DNA from: Sarcocystis neurona
Lineage: Eukaryota; Apicomplexa; Conoidasida; Eucoccidiorida; Sarcocystidae
Direction: 5' to 3'
Length of the DNA stretch: 64,000 nucleotides
Assembly: GCA_000727475.1 (NCBI GenBank)
Contig: KL647294.1
Span: 3,166,266-3,230,265, forward strand
In this document: positions 41,975 to 55,500 of the stretch, in pieces
Numbering within the stretch: position 1 is the first letter of the stretch
Layout: the number at the start of each line of letters is the position of its first letter
Made by a program: the position numbers and the translations under genes
The notes under the pieces: generated by a model
Databases searched by the model: none
What the model was told of the DNA's origin: nothing
What the model saw: only the letters and a program-made list of their open reading frames with translations

Positions 41975-44900
41975 CAAGAGAGGTAGAATACAGGAAAACG
42001 TCTGCAGCTTGAGATGCTAATTACCCGGTGCACAAGCAAACGACTGGCTGTCGGTGTGGGCGTCCTCATTCAAGCGCTCTCACCTTACAGTAGCTGCATC
42101 ACATGGACAAAATGACGTATACATGTATACGTACGCACGCGTGCGTGTCCTTTTGTGTGTGGATTTGTATATCCATGCGACTCATGCACGTATGTGTCGA
42201 CGGGGCACTTGGTGCTGTGGAGTGCACGCGTGTAGCTGCGCACCCACACGTGCACGTGCTTTCGGTTATATCTCTAAATGCTTCTATGCATCCGTGCGTG
42301 CCAGGAGTGCCCTCACATGCCCAAAAAAGTAGATTCACACAAAGTGCAGATATGGACGCATCGGTACACGTGCGCCCTGCACGCGTGTTACAAGTGTCGT
42401 CGTCAACGTAGAACGCGTACGTGAGAACACACCGCTATCTCTGCACAGCCGTGTATACGTACAACTGTATAGTTTCATGTGCTAGCGTCGTTGAGAACGA
42501 GGCCGCACCCCTGAACGCATTACGTTACACGCCAGATCTTTCGTCCTTCTTTGGTTAGTACACCGAAGAATTACAGATCGGATGGGACACAGTTGGATGA
42601 CGTAGTATGAGGGAGTGCCCGCCACGCGTGTTCGCAGCGTACGCACGGTGTGGCTGCGCGCTTGGTTGTGCCGAACACGAAATTAATCCAGTATTTCCGA
42701 GCGGAGGGTGTGAACAGATCGTTCACCTTTGCTAGGCAAGAGACTGGGATAAAGGGGTTGCCCACTCTACACGTTAACATCGTATCCACATGACCACGGA
42801 TAATTATGAAACACTGTGAAGTACTCACTGCAGATTGTTTCGAACAGGGAACTGGAAGCGCGGTGTCAATCCCACCGGATTGCAACAGCCCATTTTATCG
42901 ATTTCGCCTGGAGCACGTACGTGGAGTTTACCCTTACACATCTCCATATTATTGTACGCGAATTGAAGGTATTTGAAGACATGCTGGGCCGCGCAAGACC
43001 GACAGAACTTAGTAAATTGTCCAGTGCAGCCTGTGCAGATTCGGGCAAAGCGAAATATCGGATGCACCCAGAATCTTCGGGTTCGGTCCTTGACGCTCCT
43101 CGTAAATCCCCCAAGAGACCTGAAAATATGAACAGGTCGTAGCTCACGTGTTCTCAGCTGTTCACCGTGTTATCATTTTACTCTGCAACATCTACACAAT
43201 TTGCCACCTCCGTTTGGACTTCAGTAGGTTCAGATTCCTTCCCAAGTGAATACGTCGGTCGGAGGGGCTCAGGTACTGTTACCTCTATCATATTCGACTC
43301 CCTACACATTGCGTATTCTCGAAGTAACATTCAGTAAGCACCAGTCGGACTTGTGTACGTAGTGTTGCACTTGTTATGTTTCGCTCACTGCGTATCCAAG
43401 GACACCGTATTTCTCGAGGCAGTCTTCGATGAACATCGGAGCACACGTGTAATACATCATACACCTACTACACCATAAACTAACATCAGTACACAACCCT
43501 GATACGTTATGTATCTGCGGTACCGCGTTACTGCTACGTAGGACGGCCAATGCAACAGACACTTGCCAGGTAGACAAGGTCGCGGTAGCGTGTGCTCCTC
43601 GCTGCCTAACAGTTCAGTCGGACAAGAGAGCAATGAATACGCCATGTACGGCATAGCTATTTATGAGAAGCGCAGTCTGCCTTGTTCTTTAGCTGTAGCT
43701 TCTGACACGTGTGTGGCGTCCCACCATGTGGCTCCGAATCGTTGCTCGTAAAACCTCACACCAGTCCCTATCATCCACGTAGGGTTTGAAAAAAGTCGTT
43801 TTTCTGCGTGTCTCTCCAAAGCACTCCGCATTTATCCTTTGCCGGTACAATGCGAGAACCCACGTGCAGCTACGTGTTCCGGCGCGCACATTTGTTCTAG
43901 TGTGTCTAGTTGTGGGCTACAAGCCGGAACCGACGAATCGGCGTGGTGTTAAAGTTGCTGTCAAAAGAGAACAGAGGAGATCCACGGGGCAGCATAACTT
44001 GGATGCGAGACTGATGTTTTAGGGGGTATTCTTCGACCTGGGTCTACAATAGGCATGGCGGGCATATGTTTATGCTGTGACGCCGTAACTTGCGCAAGAG
44101 AGGGAGTTTGATGGACGGCGTGTGTTTCTTATAATCTAACAAATGTAGCATTTAGGTGCCCTTTGATATAAGTGGTGCACTCAAGATTGAGGGAAGCTCT
44201 GCTGCCCTCAGGGCCTGCATATGCATGCAGGTCGCCACTAAGCATAGACGCGTATATGTGTGTGTATATGTATATATCAAACGTCTGAATTCCATGGAGG
44301 TCCTAGTACGTGCACCACATCGAACCGCACTCGTGCGGTTGCTTCAACACGGCAAGGTATCAACCAGATGGACACGGTGGGAGCTCATTTCGCTGACATC
44401 GTTAGTGACTTCCCCTAACCGTGTGAAGACAACTACGCACCCGTGCAAGTAAATAACGTGTACACTCATAAAAATTCTGTCCTCCCGAAATTCACAGACT
44501 GCACCGCACGTGGGGAGACCGCAGCACGCACGTATGTTACACAGTCGCAGATTTTATACCTCATCCAGTCCGATCAATAGCTCAAGTCGGAAACGGGAAC
44601 TGTACCCGGGTTTTTCGGTTTATCGCCAAGTGCCTCTTACTGCAGGACACCGACGCTTCCAAACGCTCCGCCGGATACGGCAAACACACGATATGTCTGG
44701 CCATCTTTACTGTGTACCACTCTCTTTATCCATATATATTCAAGCTACAACGTGCGGTACACGTTCGCGATACACTCAAACCATGCTTGGGGAAAGTCAC
44801 CGTTCTACAGGCCGTAGCAGCATCACTGCAAGCGTGTAAAATGCCGTTGCACAGGGATTGCTGCCGTCCACGGCCCTTCCCAGCCTCCAGGAATCGCAAG

Positions 44901-44982
44901 CGCTGCGGCTGATACGTGCTTCTCCATCCCAATAACCAAAGTGTTGTCCGCTGTTACGCACTACTGAACCGTTCGATTTGAA

Positions 44983-45018
44983 GGACACTGCCGTGGACAC
45001 TGCCATGGACACTGCCAT
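44983..45018. repeat. 12-bp unit repeated three times
   Basis: GGACACTGCCGT, then GGACACTGCCAT twice, in perfect register. Immediately downstream, a diverged duplication of about 47 bp (near 45035-45080 and 45082-45125) shares CTCCTTG and AAGCA(C/G)TGCGACG blocks. Confidence 0.85.
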
Positions 45019-45607
45019 GTTACGACTCTTATAAGGGCTCCTTGCGAAACGCCGTTTATAAAGCACTGCGACGATTCCAGTAGGCCTCCTTGTCGAATGC
45101 AGTTCGGCAAGCAGTGCGACGGATACTTGTCCTCATCGTCTAGGGGTCTCTGGTCTGCCCCCGCGAATGCAGCTGTTGGCAACAGACATTTGTTACAATC
45201 ATGCGTTCTGTGCGTTTGCTGCCTTTTTGTGAACTCGGTGAGGGTAGAAAAGTAATAGCTCCGCGGACGCTGACCGGAGATCTTCGGAAGATGAAACCGC
45301 TGACACCTTCCACTGAAGGCAAAAGTATGGTGACTTCCGCTTGCACGCGTGTCTACAGTGGGATGTCAGGAAAGTAGTGGAAGCAGTATGCGACAGTCAA
45401 CACCTTAAAACATTCAAAAGACGATGAAGCGCTCGGTTTTTTGTACGTGCGGACCTGTGCATATATCTTTCTACACGCGGATAGCGCGGAACAAAAATAG
45501 GCGAACTTGAGGTAGTGTCGCACTCTGCCGCCCGTGTCTCTTCATGCCACAAACGCCATCTTGTGTCAGACCTACACAGGGAGTCCTGTTTTTCGTCAAA
45601 GCTATCC

Positions 45608-46066
45608 ATGTCGCGTGTTACGTCCACAGGTGGGCGAAACTGCGGAACCCTACGACTTGAACACGTCCCAACTCACGTTTACAAGGAACACGTTGGAAGT
45701 GATGTGGGAACTTCGCAACTTGCCAAAAACTACACTCCACACGAGGTCCGCTGGAACTTGCTGGAATTTGCCAGACATGTGGAGATGTCGCTACAAAGAC
45801 GTCCAACACGAAGCCACCGTGGGGAGGCTGGACTGGCCCCCCGTTTGCTCGGCAACAGTACGTTGCAGGCTTGTTGCAACTGTAGTACAAGTCTTGACGA
45901 GTTAGCAGAGGATGCAGTGGCTTCTTTCTCACAGGCTCAACGTACGGTCGCACTGTGTGTCTTAAGAGGGACTGCAGCTAGACTCTGCGAAGGAGTTCTG
46001 AAAATCGACGAAGTTCGCCGCATGTCGGCCGCTTTAGCAGCGGTAGCACCTCTTCTACTCGTATAA
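45608..46066 (+). CDS. Weak candidate gene or exon, helical C-terminus
   Basis: The ATG at 45608 starts a 152-codon frame within a 183-codon open stretch that ends in TAA. The last 60 residues look helical and unrepetitive (LDELAEDAVASFSQ ... LCEGVLKIDEVRRMSAAL). A good acceptor (CTTCTTTCTCACAG, exon start near 45939) sits inside in phase 0, so the real unit may be a final exon. No family is recognised. Confidence 0.22.
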   Translation: MSRVTSTGGRNCGTLRLEHVPTHVYKEHVGSDVGTSQLAKNYTPHEVRWNLLEFARHVEMSLQRRPTRSHRGEAGLAPRLLGNSTLQACCNCSTSLDELAEDAVASFSQAQRTVALCVLRGTAARLCEGVLKIDEVRRMSAALAAVAPLLLV

Positions 46067-47657
46067 CCTACGCAGACGTACTCCATGACCAGTATGGCAT
46101 CTCCCCGGCCCTCTCCGCAAACATCACCGTAATTCCTGATTCGTTGTCAGCCTTCTTCCCCTGTATTTCTCTTCGCGTCTGTACCAACCTGGTACGCCGC
46201 TGCTGTGCAGTTTTTCTGGTGCGAAGCCCCGCCGTCACGAAAAGCGTGTCCACTACCTTCTTGTGTTAGCCACTGGCACTATTTTGCCTCCTTTGTCGGC
46301 TGCTCTGCGGCCGGCTGCTGTCTGTGTACCACTGATTTTTTCAGTGTACGTACACGTTGCTTTTTCTCTACGCACATTGTACTTCAGCAGGGGTCGTTTT
46401 CCGTAAGCTCCGCACCACGCTAATGGGTTGTTGTTTTGTGACAGACGAACATCTGTAATCCTGAGCTTTACACAATGACGAACCGCTTGCTGTTTTGTGG
46501 CATGAGTAGCCAGGCAACTATGGAGCTCAACGACAAAGAGTTCACGTTGATCTATCGGTTCGGGTGATTTGCTCCCTCTACATAACCACCTGCGACGTCG
46601 TCTGCTGGGGCTTCCACCTTTCTGCGCTGCGTTCGGCAAACAGTCCGAACCTCACGCTTCCCGCCTTTCCGTCCCAGCGCGTGAGCCGTAATACCGCCTG
46701 ACGGCGATACGCCGTCGTTGTGAAGTAGTGGTACTAGTCAGAGTTCTGTGCGGTCGGCACCGGTTGAACCGCGTCGATTGGCTGTAGTGTCGCAGGTCGA
46801 CCTACGACTGCCACCGCAGCCCTACAGCACCCCCGCACCCCCCACGGCTGCGCTTGTCACGGTTATCAAAGCTCTACTGCGTAGCCGTTAAGCCGACCGC
46901 GTAACGTCATGCTTGCAGTATGTGTGGCACACAGTTGGCCAGTAACGCCACCGTTCCACCGCTACCACATCACCAGTGCGCAGCCTACAATTTGTAACGG
47001 TCTCCCCTCCACACGCAACAATCGCATGCGCTGCGTTCAACGCGGCTTCGCGCAGAATCTCTCGGGTTTTCCAATACGGCGATTCCTTCGTCTCCTCTCA
47101 ACTTTTGAGGTCTTCAATATGGATGCAGATGTACTCTGCTGAGGCTCAGTTGGAGATGCAGTGCAAAGATTGGACCGAACATCTCGAATATCGGCGCGTG
47201 GGAGCTTCTGGGACCACGACATCGACTCCTTGCGGGCGGCGCGCCTATGGTGTCTCGTGATCTCCATCATTCGTTAAATGGTGCAGAATTTAATTCATAC
47301 GAAATATTTGTTGTCGAGTCCGTGTTTCATCTCCATTCACTACAACCACGTCGCGTCCCCTGGGAGGCCCATCCAGTCGCAGACGCGGAACTAGTACTAT
47401 GCCGAAGCGAGGGGGTCAAACATATTGAAACAGAAAACGTGAAACAAGAGGATAGAAACTTTTCATTCGTACAGCTGCGTCACCCTTTCCTGTTGTGAAG
47501 TTTTTACTTCCCACTCCGTGCGAAGTTGTTGGCGAAGTAGACTGCAAGACTGCCGCCGTTCGTCTGCCCTCTCGTGCTGCGAGAGCGAGGCTCTGCGGCT
47601 GAAGGGCTCTTCTTTTGGACAATCCGTCTTGGCAGCTTCATCCTCTGGGGGGACAAA

Positions 47658-50600
47658 ATGGTGAAAGTCACGAAGGAGGACCTCCCTGGTACGCCGCCGA
47701 AATATATTTTGCCTACGCGTGGAAATGTATTTTCCGCGCGTGTTTGCGAAGACCAACCGTGTACTCCGTTTGCGCGTTACGAAGCTGTCGTATCTCCTCC
47801 ACGCGTGAATGTGTACGTACGTGTGCACTGTGTATCCGCAGGGGCCCGGCAGTATAACTGTGTCGACCGCCCTTATGCGCTGTGCGTGCGGTTCGTTCGT
47901 TGCCGCTGCCTGCGTGGTGTTTCGTGTGGAATGCGCGTTCTTCATGCTTCAGTTCTTTTCGGCTTATTACTGAAAAAAGAAAGTGTTTCCACAGCACCTC
48001 ACTGCCGTTGCACGTCACGCACACGCAGCCGCAAGCCCGTTTACTTTCCCTTGAGTAATGCCAGAAGAAACGCACAAAACTAGATTTCCATGTGTACGTG
48101 TGTGTGTGCGCCCACCCTCTCTTTTCATGCATATCGTACTTGTGGGTGTGTGCCTACGTTGGTGTGTACTTACGCGTGTATGTATGACTGCGTGTAACGC
48201 CGTCGACGAAGGCACGCGTGTATGGGACACGTATGTGCGTCGATGTACCGACGGTCACAGCCATGTTGCGCACACGCCGTATGTAACAGTATTCAAGTAG
48301 ACTTTCTGGGTGTGGATCCTTGCAGTCTCGGCTGCATTTTGTCTGCGTACGGTGACCGTTGTGTGCGTCCGGGGAAGCGAATCTGATACCGGTGCAGCGG
48401 TGCGTTTTTCGTAATGATGTACACCACTGGCTTGCTGCTGCGATGTGTCTTCGAATTTTCTTCAAGTATGTGCCCGTATATGAAGATACGTGTGTGTATG
48501 CGTCTGTGGAAAGAGGCGCACGCGTACGTTAACACTTGCATTATTGGATCTTCTGGGCACAGGTGTGTGAGCAGATACGCTTCTGGCTGTGTACGTCTGT
48601 GTACGTGTGTGGATGGTATTTATATTGATCCGCAACACGTACTTACCAAGCATATGGATGTGTGTATGTGCTTTCGTTAATGTATGGATAAACACGTAGA
48701 CATTTACATGTGAACGGTTTTTCGCGCAGCCGGAAAGTACAGAAATTTGACCGGCGTTGCTTGTGTACTCCGTTCTCGTCCCTGCCGTCTGCGGCAGTGC
48801 AGCCTAAGCGCGATAGACTCTACGCTCGCATGCATTTTACTCCCTGTGCGTACGCATGTGCTTGTTAGATATGAGCACGCACGCCTGTGTGATTTCGAAC
48901 ATGTGTGCGTGCGCACTTGTACCCGTATCTCTCCGTAAGCGACATGTATACGTAGTAGCTTGGCGATGATACCCCTTCTTCGGTGTGTCCACGTACATGT
49001 AAAGTGTTCCGCTTTCCTCTCGTCTTGTTGTCCAGCTTCGAAGCGGGCTTCTGTGTTGTATGTGACAGCTGACAATATATCTGTCTCACATGTTTATGTC
49101 TGCATTCTCCTGTATGCGGACATGCGCATTTGACTGCTAATCACATGATGCGCGTCGTGTAGTAATTCGCGATCCCGTACAGCTGCTGGACAACCGAGCC
49201 TGCGCAAGTTCCCCTGTGCAGCGTGCGCCGCCTCTCTCGCGGTCTCTGCTCCTGTTGTTGCTGCGTCTCTTACTGGTTTGTGGTTCGGCGATGTTTTTCT
49301 TTCTCTCAGCAGCTCCGTTGTGTTCTGCTGCCGTTTCCTGTGTGTGTGGTTGTACGTGTGTGTGCGTGTGTGCGAGCTTCTTCGCTTTCCGGTGCTGCTG
49401 TCTGTGCGCGTCCTGCCGTGGGCGATTCGTTGCTGTGTGTCTGTGCTGATGCCACACGGCGCAGTGGTGTTCTCTCCTGGGTCGCTGCCACGAGTGCGTG
49501 CTCCTGTGTGTCACTGCTGCTGCTGCGTGTATGTATGCACGGATGCGTCTGCAGCGGAGGAGCAGGATTTGCTGGAGTTTTTGTCGGAGGACAGCGACGC
49601 TTTGACGGATGATAACGAGGAGGACGGCGGTGAGGAGGACGCTGACGAGGAAAAGAAAGACGAAGGCGTCGCGGCAGCAGTCGCAGAGAAGAAGAGAGAG
49701 GCTGCTGAGCAGAGGCTGCGTGAAAGACTGGGACAAATCGAGCCCCTGCTCCAGATGGACTACACGTTTCCTTCTACAATCGTCCTTGTGGGGGTGCCAA
49801 AGGTGAGTTTTTCAAAGGAAGCTGCGACGCACTGGCACGCGTTTGTTGCACCGTCTGCGGCGGCACACGGGTCACAGAAAGAAAGGAATAGCAGCTAGAA
49901 TCCCAGCGTCGTGGCGGTATTATGTGTTCCCGCTGCAAAAGAAGCGTCACCCGCAACAGTGCGGGCTGCGGACTGGAGCGGCTGCCATTCCGCAGCAATT
50001 GCTCGCGTCGTTCGTGAGCAGGCGCCGATCATAGCGTTGAAGGACGCTGCTGCGATTAACGCGAGCTGCTGAAGCTCATGAGCAGGAAAGACAGATACCG
50101 CACGACGGAGACGCTTCAAGGCAGTTGTGTGATTGATGATCGGTTTGTGTCGCCCGTCGCATCTGGGCGACGATAGCTTGTAGCCGCCCGTCTGCGTCTG
50201 TCGAGGTTGTAGGCATGCGTGTGTCCGTCTGTAGTGCATGTGTGTGTATGTGCGTGTATTACCTCTGTGTGTGTGTGTCTCATGCGTTTTTACGTGTTCC
50301 TCTGCGTGTAGCTGCGGGGGGTTGTGTCTGCAGTTTCTTTCGTCTACCTTACGTCAGGGCTAGAGTCGTCCTTTCTTCTCGTGTGTGTTCTGCACGCAGC
50401 TGGTCTCGCGTTGTGCGGCTCTGTACACGTGTGTGTGCGTTTTCCTTGGCCCTTGCGCGTATGTGTTCCACGGTGGTGTCCCCCTGTCTTCTTGAGGAGA
50501 AGACGTTCTCTTCCCGCATGTCAGCATATGAAAAATCCATGCAGCGGTGCTTCGAAGGATGGAACGAGTAAGGCACACTTTTACGGATATGTAGGTATCG

Positions 50601-52472
50601 AGTAAGGCACACTTTTTACGGATATGTAGGTATCTGTGTGAGTGTGTTAGAGAAGACGGGGGCCACGCGCTGCAGAGGCAGGGAGATAAGGGGGTACTTG
50701 GAGAGCGGGTTGACTGAGAACGTGGAGCGCCGCCTCGATATACGCGTGGAGGACACTTGCAGCACGTGTAGACTTGCACACAGGGAGCTACGTTTGCTCA
50801 AGGGTTCATGGGCAGGAAGCCCGCACGTGGACGGTGTTAGCTCTCCGCGCACAGAGGGAAGCCCGCACAGAGATGGACGGCCGGACCTAGACGGCAGCCC
50901 GCCCCGATACACAGATGACTGAGAGCAGAAAGCGAAGCGTCGAAGTTTCGTGAGCTGCGTCGTCGACGCTCCGGCAGCGAAGAACTGTGGAAAGAACGCG
51001 AAGATGTTCTCTACGTAGTGTATAGCCCTAGGATGCGCAGATGTGGGCACACATACGTAGTCATTGTCTATGTGTGTATGTGTGTATGTGTGTGTGTGTG
51101 TGTCCCGGCGTATGTACACACATACGTGTGGGCCCAAGCAGAGGTCGTGTCTGTGCAGTAATACATTCGTGTGTGTAAAGGGATAGTAAAACATGTGTGT
51201 CAAGTGGACGCACTCGTCTTGAACAAGCCCAGCCCGTCTGTAGTGAATATAGGTGGTCTCTGCGTACACACACACGCCGAAGTACGCAGGGCTCTGCACA
51301 CGTATATGTGTTTCCCTGTGCACACGTGCGGGAGTGCATACGGCGGTGAGGACAGAAGGAATGACAGAGAGAGCAATAACGTAGAACCCTCTCCCTGCGT
51401 GTCCTCTTTTTATCGTTTGTCGATGCGTCGTCGAAGTGGGTCGCATTGAGCCCGAGTGGCCGTTCTGTATCCGCTCTCTGCTGCATGTTTGTGTCACATT
51501 CGTTGCGTTGCCGACGAAGATCTATGCACCTCTGCGGCTGCTAAGTCTGCCCCTGTGGACGGGGTGAAGAAAGTCGCGGGGCCGACCCTCCTGCAGATAT
51601 GTCTCGAGGCGCGCCGGACCGAGTAACACACCTGCGCTTGTCCTTGGCTCAAGTCTGTTGCGTACTTACGCAGATGCGTGTGTTTGGGTGTGTTGAGGGC
51701 GTTGGGTTGTTGCGCCCTGTGCAGCTGTTGAAGACTTGTGTCGCTCTGTTGGCTAGATTAGAGACGCACACACCCCTGCGTCTCTAGACATCGTGTCGCT
51801 ACAGGAGAAAGAGTAAAGACTGGGAAGCGGGCCGAGAGCCGTCACGTGTGTTTATGCGTGTGTAGAGAGGTGCACATAGACGCGTAAACAGATATATGCC
51901 TACGTGTGTATGCCTCTCTGGCCGTACGTACTGCAGGCAGGACGTCTATGTGTATGGGCCTTTGTGTTGCGTTGTATGTGCACGTGTTTGAGTGTGGGGC
52001 AGATACATAAACATATGTGTATATATACGTATGTATATATCTTCTCTCTCTCATTTTATGAATATTTGTATGTGTATGTATCTACATGATGTACACCAGT
52101 TCACTCTGGTGTGCGGCCCGGGATGTGTCTCTGTCGCTGTCGATTGTAGCGCCTCTGTGTACGTAAACACGTCGTATATATCTTTAGACGTGTGTGCCCC
52201 TGCCCGTGTGCACGCGCGCCGCTTTCAGGTGGGGAAAGACAAGTACGAGAAGCTGGAACTTGTTCTAAATAAGAAGATCGCGCAGGAGCTGCAGAAGCGA
52301 GGAGGAGAGTCGGTGGAAGGGATGACCATCTCTATGCAAATTAACGAAGAGACTGGTAAGGGCAAGAATAGGGGAAAAAAAGAAAAACAAAGAAACTACT
52401 GAGACCGCCCACAGCTTGTTGTAGTGGTGGGAGAAGCATCAGCAGACACCGGCCTGCTGTTTGTAACAGATA

Positions 52473-52504
<32 letters not shown>

Positions 52505-55500
52505 GACGTATGTTAAGAGGGTATATATGTACATGTATGTATGTATATATGTATATATATGTATGCATATATGTATATATATATGTATGCACGCATGGCA
52601 AATATATTATTCTGTGTGTATTAATTCTGTTGTATTGTTTGGATTTGTGATTGACGCAGTTGCTTCCGTGCGTGGCACTTCTCGTCCATTGACACGTGGA
52701 AGTGTGTGCCCCCGGAGCTCCAGCATTCCGTGTCTACCCCGAACCGCCCTCTCCCAGGAAGGCCGGTTTTCTGCTTTTGTGGTGAATTCCTCATATCGAT
52801 GTATACACCTGTGTGTAACACCGGGTGTACAGAAAGAAGTGTTCGCATGTGTCTTCTTGCATAGGTGTCAAATTTATACGTCTGGGAACGCTTCGCATGC
52901 GCGTGACCCCCTCCGCCTCTTTCCCTCGGGTTTGCATACCTCGGCATATATGTGATTGTCGCATACGTCTCTGCGTATGTGTGCGTGAACGTGTACATGT
53001 ATACGAATGTGCGCGTAGAATTCAACGGAGGTGTGTGGTCAGCTATATGCGCGTGCCGCGGCCTTCCGTAGCTCCATCACATCAATGTAGAAATCGATGG
53101 ACGTCTGCCTCCTCTGTAGTCCTGCATGATACGTGTGTCTCCCTTACATATCCCTGTGGCACGTATAAATAGTTTCCAGATTTGGCCATCCCGCCTGCAG
53201 GTTGTAAGCTGCTGCGGCCTCTCTGCTGCAGCTTCTCTGCTGCGGCCTTTCTGCTGCAGCTTCTCTGCTTCAGCCACTCTGCTGCAGCCCGGCTACACCA
53301 CCTGCCGCCGGTGTGCCACCTGTCGCAATACCAAGGTTGACGCGCCGCGTGTACTCCGGATTGCATGGAGTGTTTTTTTACTCTCGCTGAATCTCCCCGT
53401 TGTTGCACGTTCGCGTGCGCAGAAGTGCCGCAGCGAGTGTCTCTTGTGTGTCTTTACGTCGTGCGTTTGATGAACACGTATGTGGCGTGGACAACCCACC
53501 GAGTGAATTTATCGGTGCCTGTGTGTATACGAAGTTTGCCTGGGGTTGATTTCGGCTGCGCATCAGGAATGACGAAGGGCTTCTGCTTCGTCACGTTCAG
53601 CAGCCAGTTTAACGCGCAGCATGCAGCTCACCATTTGAACAACTGGAGTCTCGACGCCAAACATACATTCCGCGTAAGGAGCCGCCGTTGGCCTATGTCC
53701 GTACCTCTCTCTCTGTATATATAAATGTATATGCAGATACATTCGCATACTTGTGTCTATGTATACACATTTGAACAATTGAAGCCTCGACTCCAGACAT
53801 ACTTCCCCAGAAAGAGGCCGTTGCTGGCCTCTGTCCGTATCTCCCTCTCTATCTCACTGTCTCACTATATAGGTATATATGCAGATACAATAGAGTACTT
53901 GCGCATGTGTGCACACGTGTATTTGCGGGTACATTCACGTAGGTGTGTGCGAATATAGGAGATCTATGTTTGTTCCCAAAAAATATGCATATACAGTATG
54001 AGGTGTCGGTTTATATTCGGAGAGGGGAGGGGGGGGGATGTGGCCGACGACAGCTGCGCACACACTCCAGCATACAGACGTATTTTCTTCTCGCTCTCTT
54101 CCCCCCTCTGTCTCTGCACATTCGTATCGCGACCGTGAAGTAGTGGGTGACGCTGGCCGCTGCTGTAGTTGCTTGTCGACTGAAGTCGGATTCGCTTCGA
54201 TAAAAACACATGTGCGCGTCGCGTGTTGGCCGGGAACTCGGCGGCGCGTCGCATGTTGGCCGGGAACTCGGCTTATACTTGGTAAAAATGTATCTACGCG
54301 TCAGACGCGCTGCGGGGTCGTTCTCTGCTGTCTGCACCAGCCTGACGCGCGCGGATTTATGTCTCCTTTTTGTGTGGGTGTACGTCGCATCGCTGTTGTT
54401 CGCGTCTCCTCGGTCGCACGAGTGTATGTGTGTATATATGTATGTCGTGAGAAAGCGATGCACTCGACGCATACACTGCGTATGTGTAGGAGAATAAATA
54501 TCCCCTGTGGACGTCTTTCTTCATTCGGCAATATATATGTATCGATGTGCGTAACTCTGTGTAGACGCGCATGACAGCCAACTCGCCGACCGCTGTTCGA
54601 ATATGTGTAAAAGTTCTCTTCTTCCCGTTGTTCTCTTGTGTCTCAGTCGTCCCTCGACTCGTGCTGCTTGTGGCGAGGTGCGGTGTCAATAAGTTGAAGT
54701 CGCTTCGCCCAGGTCCCCACGTGCTGCATACGAATTTACGTCTATACCTAAATGTGATCCTTCTGTACATGTGTTGCGACGTATGTGTATACATAGTTGT
54801 GTAGGAAGACACATGGATAACCGTCGACAGGACGGCTTTTTGTCGGTCTCCCCGTTGTAGTTGATACTACACAGCTGTCACTGCCTAGTGTAAAATGTAT
54901 GGATATATATGTAGGGGTACACGTGTGTGTATGTGTGTAAAGAATAGCGTTCTCCGGTGGAAGAATAGAAAGCAGGAGAGGCCTGTCGGCTAATTGCTGA
55001 ATCGAGTGATATCCGCCCGTGGGAGAGTCGCAGGCGTCACCTCTTCGTCTGCCTATCGTATATGCGTGAACGTACCGCACCCTCTCTGTGTACATATACA
55101 TACATACGTAAATAGATAAATACGTGTGTAGGCATGGGTGCAGATGCGCGTGTGCATACGTGCATGTGCGTGCCCATCGGAGGTATCGTCGGCTGCCGAA
55201 ATGCAACACACCAGCGTTTTCCTTCTGCGAGAGACATCGCACGAGCGTGATTTGGACACACGTCCGTGTTCTTCCGCATTTGGTTTGTGTGTGTATGTGT
55301 GTGCATCAGACGCGCGTGCGGCGCAGGACTTACTATTTTTCGTCGTCTGTCTTTGTCTTTGTCTACTTCTATCTCTGCACACAGTTATACAGACATACAC
55401 ATGTGTGCGGACCTGCTTGTGCCTAGTTTCTGTCCCGCGTCCGTGGATATGTGTGTGTGTGGGTTTTCCTCGACGCCGCGGGCTCTCGTACTGCCCGTGT

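Larger units (their letters stand above)
33249..47657. other. About 14.4 kb without a recognisable gene
   Basis: No long CAG-type frame and no conserved domain was found on either strand. Contents include TA microsatellites (41466-41483, 41631-41657), a 16-bp palindrome (36953-36968), a 26-bp hairpin (41949-41974), a 12-bp triplet repeat and a neighbouring duplication (44983-45125), and a few open frames of 80-195 codons. Those frames are at or below the length expected by chance. Short protein-like stretches occur at 39212-39463 (-), 42816-43142 (+) and 45608-46066 (+) and could be exons of an undetected split gene. Confidence 0.6.

Noticed and set aside
47574..48083. A 169-codon plus-strand frame as a stand-alone gene
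   Set aside because: Only the first ten codons from the ATG at 47658 look conserved. They splice in phase to the acidic exon at 49555 of eIF3b. The rest becomes microsatellite-like intron sequence.
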